Of a stretch of DNA of 64,000 bases, positions 53,489-58,808 are shown in pieces (position 1 is the first letter of the stretch; every line of letters begins with the position of its first letter). The DNA is from SG8-30 sp963695085. Its GTDB lineage: Bacteria > Pseudomonadota > Gammaproteobacteria > Steroidobacterales > Steroidobacteraceae. A program made the translations under genes and the position numbers. A model generated the notes under the pieces. That model was not told where the DNA came from. It ran no database searches and worked only from the letters and a program-made list of their open reading frames with translations. The DNA is taken from assembly GCA_963695085.1 (NCBI GenBank), contig CAVOFV010000001.1, positions 370,231 through 434,230 of the forward strand, given 5' to 3'.

Positions 53489-54976
53489 TCAGGCCTGCGG
53501 CGCAGGCTTGCGGCGGCCGCGGCCGCCGCGGCGGCGGCGGCGCTTGCTGGTGGCGCCCTGCCCCGGTTCCGGGCGGACGGCCTCCACGCGTGCGATGCGA
53601 TCGTCCTGCGGCAGCTCCTGGATTTCAGTCCACCACGTGCCGATGGCCGGGTCCTCGGCGCCCGCCTCGACCCGCAGCAGAAGGAAGTCATAGGCGGCCC
53701 TGAAGCGCGGGTGCGACAGGAAGCCGAGCGCCCTGCGGCCGGCGCGGCGGTGAAAGCGCGGCTGCAGCGCCAGCATCTCGCGCATCGGGATCGAGTAGCG
53801 CTTCGGCAGGCCGAGGCGCTGCGCCTGCTTGCGGGTCACCTCGTCGCAGGCTTCGGCGATCGCCTGCGGCGCCTTCATGCCGGCCTCGAACAGGCGCTGC
53901 GCGCGCACCGACACCGGCCCGAACAGCATCACCGCAAACACGAACATCGGCGTCACGGCGCGACCGTCCGCGACGCGCCGGTCGGTGGAATCCAGGCCCG
54001 CCAGCAGCAGGCGGCTGGCCATGCCGTCCTGTTCGGCGGCGAGGTGCGCGGCGGTCTCCGGAAACAGGTGTTCGTACAGGCCGTGCTCGACGAGCAACTG
54101 GTAGGCGCGCCTGGCAAAGCCGGTCAGGAACAGCTTCTGGAACTCGTCGAACAGCCGCGCCGGCGGAATCCCATCCAGCAGCCCGGCCAGCCGCGGGATC
54201 GGGTCGCGCGTGGCGGGGTCCATCGTGAAGCCGAGCTTGGCCTGGAAGCGGATGGCGCGCAGCATGCGCACCGGGTCTTCGCGGTAGCGCGTGTCGGGAT
54301 CGCCGATCAGCCGCAGCGTGCGCGAGCGCACGTCGGCGACGCCGCCCACGTAATCCCAGATCGAGAAGTCCGCGATGTTGTAGTACAGGCCGTTGCAGGT
54401 GAAGTCGCGGCGCCACACGTCCTGGTCGATGCTGCCGTAGACGTTGTCGCGCAGCAGCCGGCCGCGCTCGTTGAGCACGCGTTGGTCGTAGGGGCCCCTG
54501 GACCGTTCCGCCTCGACCCCCGTGTCGGCGGCCTGGTCGTCCTGGCCGTCATCCTCGTCGTCGCCGACGAGTTCATCGTCTTCGAGATTGTCATCGAGAT
54601 TCCGGTCGTCGTCGTCGAGGTCCTGGTCGTCGTCCGCGTCGACCGGATCGTGCGCAGCGCGGAAGGTCGCGACCTCGATGATGTGGGCGCCGAAGCGCAC
54701 GTGCGCGAGGCGGAAGCGGCGGCCGATCAGCCGGCAGTTGCGGAACAGCGCGCGCACCTCGTCGGGCGAGGCGTCGGTCGCCACGTCGAAGTCCTTCGGC
54801 TGCAGGCCGATCGCGATGTCGCGCACGCAGCCGCCCACCAGGAACGACTGGTAGCCGGCGTCCTTGAGCCGGTACAGGACCTTGAGGGCGCTGGGGGCGA
54901 TCTGCGAACGCGAGACGGGATGCTCGGCGCGCGGAATGATGACCGGGAGTGACGGCCGTGTGGCTGATTCGTTCAA
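53489..54976 (-). CDS. pcnB: Poly(A) polymerase I with an acidic insert
   Basis: About 495 residues. The nucleotidyltransferase head has VLYRLKDAGYQSFLVGGCVRD and the catalytic KDFDVATDASPDEVRALF. The neck motif RRDFTCNGLYYNIADF and RYREDPVRMLRAIRFQAKLG follow, with a basic Arg-rich tail ending RRRRGGRGRRKPAPQA. Oddity: about 45 residues, mostly Asp/Glu, are inserted between the head and RDNVYGSIDQDVWRRDF, where E. coli PcnB has a short linker. The start is uncertain: a TTG at 54976 was chosen, since a longer frame to 55072 would run over the tRNA-Glu promoter and gene. It adds poly(A) tails that speed RNA decay. Confidence 0.9.
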   Translation of the reverse strand: MNESATRPSLPVIIPRAEHPVSRSQIAPSALKVLYRLKDAGYQSFLVGGCVRDIAIGLQPKDFDVATDASPDEVRALFRNCRLIGRRFRLAHVRFGAHIIEVATFRAAHDPVDADDDQDLDDDDRNLDDNLEDDELVGDDEDDGQDDQAADTGVEAERSRGPYDQRVLNERGRLLRDNVYGSIDQDVWRRDFTCNGLYYNIADFSIWDYVGGVADVRSRTLRLIGDPDTRYREDPVRMLRAIRFQAKLGFTMDPATRDPIPRLAGLLDGIPPARLFDEFQKLFLTGFARRAYQLLVEHGLYEHLFPETAAHLAAEQDGMASRLLLAGLDSTDRRVADGRAVTPMFVFAVMLFGPVSVRAQRLFEAGMKAPQAIAEACDEVTRKQAQRLGLPKRYSIPMREMLALQPRFHRRAGRRALGFLSHPRFRAAYDFLLLRVEAGAEDPAIGTWWTEIQELPQDDRIARVEAVRPEPGQGATSKRRRRRGGRGRRKPAPQA

Positions 54977-54992
54977 AAAGAAGCGGGCTCGC

Positions 54993-55020
54993 TTGAGGTC
55001 GGAAAAAGGGCGCCTATAAT
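54993..55020 (+). promoter_or_regulatory. Promoter of tRNA-Glu
   Basis: TTGAGG (54993-54998) and a perfect TATAAT (55015-55020) with a 16-bp spacer, 44 bp upstream of the tRNA. A GC-rich discriminator follows, as is usual for stable-RNA promoters under stringent control. Confidence 0.75.
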
Positions 55021-55064
55021 ACACGCCCCCGCCCGGGACCCACCCGGCGGGCGCGGCGGCCTGC

Positions 55065-55140
55065 GCTCCCATCGTCTAGAGGCCCAGGACACAGCCCTCT
55101 CAAGGCTGGTACGAGGGTTCGAATCCCTCTGGGAGCGCCA
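55065..55140 (+). tRNA. tRNA-Glu (anticodon CTC)
   Basis: Acceptor arms GCTCCCA (55065-55071) and TGGGAGC (55130-55136) pair perfectly, discriminator G, encoded CCA at 55138-55140. The anticodon stem CAGCC/GGCTG encloses CTCTCAA, anticodon CTC; the T-arm loop is GTTCGAATC. It marks the change from housekeeping genes to accessory DNA, so its 3' end is a likely integration site. Confidence 0.97.
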
Positions 55141-55204
55141 TATTCTCAGCCACTTAGACGCCGTTTCAGCTTCGGTGTCCAATAAATGTCCAATATTTTT
55201 GGAC
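55141..55204. other. Post-tRNA repeat cluster, possible attachment-site arm
   Basis: Directly 3' of the tRNA lie TGTCCAATAAA (about 55177-55187) and TGTCCAATATT (about 55187-55197), followed by the inverted TTGGAC (55199-55204). The last two form a 6-bp hairpin. Repeated short arms next to a tRNA 3' end resemble integrase arm-binding sites at attL/attR. The T-rich hairpin could also serve as the tRNA terminator. No second copy of the tRNA 3' end was found within the window. Confidence 0.4.
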
Positions 55205-55379
55205 GTGCTCGGGCCCGCGATCAAGATCCTCGATTAGGCTGGCCAGTCGATCCACGGGCGCTGAATTGGATACCGGAGCGCTGAAGCATCGCAGACTCAC
55301 CCCCCCCCCGGTTTCCGGCCTTACTGAAGATGATCCACCGTGCCGCCACCGCGTGCCTACCTTAGGAGCCCGACACAGG

Positions 55380-55410
55380 AAGGGCGCACTTATGCAAACT
55401 TCGTTTGCGT
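55380..55410 (-). other. MobQ-type oriT-like site A
   Basis: Read on the minus strand, the arms GCAAAC (55403-55408) and GTTTGC (55394-55399) form a hairpin with a three-base loop, directly followed by ATAAGTGCGCCCTT. A hairpin next to TAA(G/A)TGCGCCCT is the recalled organisation of RSF1010/R1162/pSC101-type nick regions. The stretch 55205-55379 on its left shows no gene I can support. Confidence 0.5.
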
Positions 55411-55528
55411 GCGGTCAGAGCTCGGGGCTTGCGACCTCGCCCCGACACCCCCCGGGGCTGAGGCGGCTACAACGGGACGCGCGGATCCCTTCGGTTCCTC
55501 CGCAGCGTTCCCAGGATGCCCCCGCGAC

Positions 55529-55605
55529 AAGTTGGTGCCCGCTTCCGCCTGACGCGCTACGGTCAGGAGATCGATCCCGTAGAGCTGTAGCAGCTTGCTG
55601 TGCAA
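55529..55605 (-). pseudogene. Remnant of an integrase C-terminal region
   Basis: The minus-strand frame reads LLQLYGIDLLTVARQAEAGTN, related to the LLQLHGIDPLTGANQTGTS segment in the better-preserved remnant at 56468-56600. Bases such as ATCGATCCCGT and AGAGCTG/GGAGCTG are shared by both copies. It has no start, no catalytic tyrosine and degrades after GTNL. The following stretch to 55687 shows nothing else recognisable. Confidence 0.4.
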
Positions 55606-55687
55606 TCCGAGGCGAACGCGCGGCAGGACACCGCCGCCGGTCTCAGGACCGATCAGTACGTGGACACGCCTGGATGTTCTGCTCCGC

Positions 55688-55843
55688 TCAGTCCTTCGCC
55701 TTCAATTCAGTCATCAGATCCTTGACTCGATCGAAGCGCTTGAACTTCCCCTTCCTCGCCTCTTTCATGGCGCCGATCGTCCTGGCGTTCGGCTCCAGCG
55801 GATCGAACGGCTGGTCCTTCCCTCTTGCGACGCGGTTTCTCAC
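55688..55843 (-). CDS. RelB/DinJ-like antitoxin remnant
   Basis: 51 residues starting with a GTG that overlaps the ParE stop (GTGA). The sequence PFDPLEPNARTIGAMKEARK, then FDRVKDLMTELKAKD, resembles the C-terminal toxin-neutralising part of RelB/DinJ-type antitoxins (the NAETIAAMKEAR pattern). The N-terminal ribbon-helix-helix is missing. It is either a 5'-truncated relic joined to the ParE gene or a small functional extra antitoxin. The overlap would let it be translated after the toxin. Confidence 0.45.
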   Translation of the reverse strand: MRNRVARGKDQPFDPLEPNARTIGAMKEARKGKFKRFDRVKDLMTELKAKD

Positions 55844-56130
55844 GGCAACCGATCCGGCCAACGCTGGCGCGCATGCATCACGCGCAGGACTTCGAACGTA
55901 CCGTTCCTGATCCGGTACGGCACGAGGTAGTTCGGGGTTACGACAAGCTCGCGCGTGCCAGCGACACGGCCCGGGTGACTAACGTCGAGCTGTGGATTCT
56001 CGGCAAGTGCGTCAATGGCGGAGACAATTCTCTGCACTGTCTCTTGGGCCGCGACCGGGTTGTCCCTGGCGATGGTGTTGCCGATCGCGTCGAGATTGGC
56101 AAGCGCCGTGCGCAGCCAGCTAACGCGCAT
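55840..56130 (-). CDS. RelE/ParE-family toxin
   Basis: 96 residues with the ParE fold pattern: SWLRTALANLDAIGNTIARD at the N-terminus, a central HPGRVAGTRELVVTPNYLVP, and the C-terminal YRIRNGTFEVLRVMHARQRW, typical of ParE gyrase poisons. Its ATG overlaps the antitoxin stop by 11 bases, coupling toxin synthesis to the antitoxin. Repressed with it from the upstream operator. Confidence 0.87.
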   Translation of the reverse strand: MRVSWLRTALANLDAIGNTIARDNPVAAQETVQRIVSAIDALAENPQLDVSHPGRVAGTRELVVTPNYLVPYRIRNGTFEVLRVMHARQRWPDRLP

Positions 56131-56362
56131 TCACCCCCCACTTCGCCAGCGTCGCATCGACTTCAGTGTCCGTGGCAAAGTCCCCGGCGTCGGCTTCCTG
56201 CACCGCTTTCTTGATCTCGGCCACCTGCCAGGCCTGTTCCTCAAGGTACTGGCGCAGAGCGTCCTGCGCCAGGAATGCGCGTGACCGCCCAGTCGCTTTC
56301 GCGAGTTTGTCGAGCGTACGCTTCAAGGTGTCGTCCAGCCGAATCGTGAAATTAGTATTCAT
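56120..56362 (-). CDS. Ribbon-helix-helix antitoxin (ParD/CopG-like)
   Basis: 80 residues from the ATG at 56362. The N-terminal RHH DNA-binding part is MNTNFTIRLDDTLKRTLDKL, AKATGRSRAFLAQDALRQYL, and the C-terminal acidic tail (EADAGDFATDTEVDATLAKW) should wrap the toxin. First gene of the operon, overlapping the toxin. A tandem repeat covers the start region and is the likely operator. A longer start at 56425 is unlikely because it would translate the operator. Confidence 0.87.
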   Translation of the reverse strand: MNTNFTIRLDDTLKRTLDKLAKATGRSRAFLAQDALRQYLEEQAWQVAEIKKAVQEADAGDFATDTEVDATLAKWGVNAR

Positions 56363-56390
56363 CGTGCAATCTCGTGCAAAGTCGTGCGGT
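56361..56390 (-). promoter_or_regulatory. Three tandem 10-bp operator repeats at the antitoxin start
   Basis: The plus strand shows ATCGTGCAAT, CTCGTGCAAA and GTCGTGCGGT in direct succession, sharing TCGTGC at an exact 10-bp period. One helical turn per unit is the spacing expected for side-by-side RHH dimers. The first copy overlaps the antitoxin ATG, so binding would block transcription and initiation. Confidence 0.6.
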
Positions 56391-56467
56391 GTCCGAAGCA
56401 TACGCCATTTCCAGGTTGCCTGCATTTGCAGGGCGAATTCGCGAACGGCGTGACTGCGCTCCCCCGC

Positions 56468-56698
56468 CTATCGCACAGCCTCCAGCTTTTCCTTCATGGC
56501 CGACGGTATGAATCGGAAGTAGGCCTTGTCGATCATCGCCAAACTGGTGCCGGTCTGATTCGCGCCGGTCAGGGGATCGATCCCGTGGAGCTGCAGCAAT
56601 TCGCCGATCCGTTCGGCCGCGCGGTACGCCGCAGCGGCGTTCGCGCTGCGACCGGCCCCGCGTGATACCGGCTTGACGGACAGCTGGTAGATCGCCAC
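56468..56698 (-). pseudogene. Fused relics of a MobA/MobL relaxase start and an integrase end
   Basis: A 76-residue frame from a GTG. Residues 1-31 (VAIYQLSVKPVSRGAGRSAN, AAAAYRAAERI) are the typical N-terminus of MobA/MobL (MobQ) relaxases. Residues from about 33 onward (LLQLHGIDPL, TGTSLAMIDKAYFRFIPSAM) are the C-terminal end of a tyrosine recombinase with its candidate catalytic Tyr in DKAYF. The two are joined in frame at RAAERI/GELLQ, so a deletion removed most of both genes. It probably has no function, though the frame is intact. Confidence 0.6.
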
Positions 56699-56872
56699 GA
56701 CGACACACGCTCCTCGTCCTGCTCCGCCTCTTCGGGACCGGGGACCCGGACCGCCAGCTGCGAGCCGTAGCAGCCGGTCCTTCGTCGCCCCGCCGCTTCG
56801 GCAACTCATGCATCGCAACCGGGCGGGGCCACACGGGGGGTCCTGGGGGCAAGGCGGTAACGCCGGCCCCCA

Positions 56873-56911
56873 GGCGCACTGAGTCGCGCAGCGACTCGTA
56901 AGTGCGCCCTT
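56873..56911 (+). other. MobQ-type oriT-like site B
   Basis: Perfect arms GAGTCGC (56881-56887) and GCGACTC (56891-56897) around a three-base loop are followed at once by GTAAGTGCGCCCTT. An outer pair GGCGCACT (56873-56880) / AGTGCGCC (56901-56908) adds a second dyad. The relic relaxase start at 56698 lies about 180 bp away and points away from it, as in MobQ systems where oriT lies upstream of mobA. The stretch 56699-56872 shows no coding region I can support. Confidence 0.6.
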
Positions 56912-57049
56912 CGCTTGCGCTGCCGGGGACTCTACGCTCCGTTTGCCAACAGCGGCAGCGGTCATTCTTGCCCGCTTTGCTCAGAAATGCGGAGGCGCTG
57001 GTCACAAGAACAGGCAGCTTCCTCAGCGGCGCTCTAGGTAGGCGCCAAG

Positions 57050-57223
57050 GTGACCGCTGCAACCGAGAATGAAACGCGGTACGGCGACTATCGGCCGTTG
57101 AATCGCGAGGCGAAGCGCGTAGGCATCACCGTCGGACGCATCAGGTCCTGTGCCGCCGACCTCAATTTGTTTTCGGGAATGACGGCATTCGACGAATGGA
57201 TACGTGAGTCCCGCGGAATTTGA
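57050..57223 (+). CDS. Possible 57-residue protein
   Basis: An open frame from a GTG at 57050 (VTAATENETRYGDYRPLNRE) to a TGA at 57221-57223. It has mixed composition with no low-complexity, and contains a helix-prone AKRVGITVGRIRSCAADLN. It is preceded by GTAGG at a plausible distance. No family is recognised. It lies downstream of oriT-like site B, where small mobilisation accessory genes often sit, but that link is only positional. The stretch 57224-57403 shows nothing recognisable. Confidence 0.3.
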   Translation: MTAATENETRYGDYRPLNREAKRVGITVGRIRSCAADLNLFSGMTAFDEWIRESRGI

Positions 57224-57403
57224 GAACGCCGCGGACTCAACTCAGGACGGAGTCAGGGGAAACGAGGCAAGCCCAGAAGCCTATCGCCAGTACAAACGTC
57301 GCTACGGCACCCAATCCACCCGCCCCGCCGCATCGTAGCCCTGCAGAATCGTCTGACTCTCCGCCACCGCGTCGGTCGTTCGTCGCAAGCGACGACCGCC
57401 GCC

Positions 57404-57676
57404 GTGGAAAAGTCTGGCCCGAGCCTCACACAGCAGATGGTCGCTTCCTATGAGGTTGGGCGCCGGCGCATCCCAGTGTCCCTGTTGCCATCATTGGCGC
57501 GCGCACTCAGCCTATCCGTCGAAGAACTCATCGGCGAGGAAGCCGCCGCCACCAAGAAACGCGGCCCCACGCCGCAGCTGCAGCAGAAGATCGAACGCTT
57601 GACCCGCCTGCCCAAGGCGCAGCAGAAACTCGTCCTGCAGATGCTCGATGGCGTCATCGCCCAGGCGGGCCGATAG
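57404..57676 (+). pseudogene. XRE-type HTH regulator lacking its N-terminus
   Basis: 90 residues. From SLTQQMVASYEVGRRRIPVS and LLPSLARALSLSVEELIGEE it is the second half of an XRE/Cro helix-turn-helix domain, followed by a helical tail (QLQQKIERLTRLPKAQQKLV). The first two helices, about 35-40 residues, are replaced by unrelated DNA. The GTG at 57404 could still start translation, but DNA binding is unlikely. It is followed after 10 bp by the second antitoxin gene and may once have regulated it. Confidence 0.6.
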
Positions 57677-57686
57677 GAGTCTCGCC

Positions 57687-57872
57687 ATGCATGCCCAGAC
57701 CCCAAAGCAGGACGCCCTGCACGCCATCGAGCGGCTCCCCGACGATGTGCCACTCGACGAGATCGTCTACCGGCTCTACGTGCTCAGCAAAGCCCAGCAG
57801 GGCCGGAAGGACATCGACGCCGGCCGCACCGTCTCCAGCGACGAGCTCGCCCGCGAGATCGAAGCCTGGTAG
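57687..57872 (+). CDS. Antitoxin-like small protein of the second TA locus
   Basis: 61 residues from the ATG at 57687, seven bases after AGGAG. The sequence DALHAIERLPDDVPLDEIVY, RLYVLSKAQQGRKDIDAGRT, then SSDELAREIEAW, matches the short helical antitoxins found before ParE-like toxins (putative addiction-module component type). The toxin frame follows after 5 bp. The antitoxin itself appears intact. Confidence 0.75.
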   Translation: MHAQTPKQDALHAIERLPDDVPLDEIVYRLYVLSKAQQGRKDIDAGRTVSSDELAREIEAW

Positions 57873-57877
57873 CCCCG

Positions 57878-58169
57878 GTGCTGCGCTGGTCCGCGCGCGC
57901 GCGCCGATCTGAAGGCGATCCACGACTACATCGCCAAAGGCTCGCCCACCAACGCCAAGACCGTCGTGCGCGAGATCCTCGCGCGAGCCGCCACCTTGCC
58001 CCAGACCCCACGCGTCGGCAGGCGCGTGCCGGAACTCGATGACCCCGATATCCGCGAACTGCCCGTGCACTCCTGGCGCGTGATCTATCAGCTGCGCGGC
58101 ACGACCGTGTTCATCGTCACCCTCGTCCATCGCCGCCGCGCTCCGGCACCCGAGCAACGGCGCCGCTGA
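57878..58169 (+). pseudogene. RelE/ParE-like toxin with a frameshift in a CG tract
   Basis: A GTG at 57878 starts LRWSARAR in one frame, and the rest, ADLKAIHDYIAKGSPTNAKT through RELPVHSWRVIYQLRG and VFIVTLVHRRRAPA, continues in another. The switch falls in a run of six CG dinucleotides (57892-57903). One extra CG unit would restore a single 97-residue ParE-like protein. As written the toxin is off. This is either true inactivation, reversible slippage, or an assembly error in the repeat. Confidence 0.7.
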
Positions 58170-58351
58170 CCCGTCACGCCCACGGCCGCCCCCGGGCCAC
58201 ATTGGGACCCAAAAGCAAGCGCGAGGCTATCCTGCCTCACACTCAAAACGACGCAGAACGATCACAGCGAGGACAGATTTCCAAGGATGCCGGAGAAGGA
58301 TTTCCGGTGCAGACCGGGCCGGTGTTCTATCACCGGCAGATCATCTTGCGC

Positions 58352-58609
58352 TCAAGAGCTGATGCCCCCACAGCAGGCCCGCGCCGAGTGCGTAATGAGC
58401 CACTGCCGCGAGCAAGACTTTGCCACCTGGTTGTAGGCAGTTCCGGTCGGCGAGAGGGTGGAGCCAGTGCCCGTGATGCTCGTGCAGTCGAAGTCGAAGC
58501 AGCGGAACGATTCCGACGTGTACTCGAAGTACTTGCCGTCCGGATGCGTGATGCGCGTTCCTTTTGTCGTTCCGCATGCGTTATTCGTCTTTTCCAGATC
58601 GCGGGACAT
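58352..58609 (-). pseudogene. Third Rhs-derived remnant
   Basis: An 85-residue frame includes KGTRITHPDGKYFEYTSESF, close to the YD-type repeat GNRTRITHPDGAFFEYAYDS in the orphan rhs copy at about 60345. The rest (FRCFDFDCTSITGTGSTLS) is Cys/Ser/Thr-rich and unlike the core. No start context is convincing and it overlaps the small membrane-protein gene by 29 bp. It is best read as a scrap of an older cassette. The stretch 58170-58351 has nothing recognisable. Confidence 0.4.
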
Positions 58610-58802
58610 TATCCATCAGTCTGCCAAGCAACACTGCGCCACAAGCTGTCACTAGCGCGACTCCTATGACCGCCCCCACTGTCTGCAGCAAATTGAGCTG
58701 ACCGCCGCCTAGCCACGCAATTACGCCGAACAGAATCGCCGACGCAAGAAACCAGGCAATGAAACGTCGCATCGCCAAACGCCTCTGTGATTTTTCGTTC
58801 AT
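58581..58802 (-). CDS. Small two-helix membrane protein, candidate Rhs immunity protein
   Basis: 73 residues. A basic start (MNEKSQRRLAMRR) is followed by two helices, FIAWFLASAILFGVIAWLGG and LLQTVGAVIGVALVTACGAV, then a short charged tail. AGGTAG precedes the ATG. It begins 6 bp after the orphan rhs stop on the same strand, the standard place for an immunity gene. If so, its membrane location suggests that toxin acts at or across the inner membrane. No family is recognised. Confidence 0.6.
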   Translation of the reverse strand: MNEKSQRRLAMRRFIAWFLASAILFGVIAWLGGGQLNLLQTVGAVIGVALVTACGAVLLGRLMDNVPRSGKDE

Positions 58803-58808
58803 GGCTAC

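Noticed and set aside
54973..55224. Minus-strand open frame of 83 codons across tRNA-Glu
   Set aside because: It is the antisense of the tRNA and its promoter; peptides like SQRDSNPRTSLERAVSW are a well-known artefact of translating tRNA genes backwards.
55266..55910. Overlapping plus-strand frames after tRNA-Glu
   Set aside because: They cover oriT-like site A and the reverse of the RelB-like gene, change composition along their length and show no domain.
58202..58669. Plus-strand frame of 155 codons
   Set aside because: It is mostly opposite the Rhs-like remnant and the small membrane-protein gene, with no motif and no ribosome-binding site.
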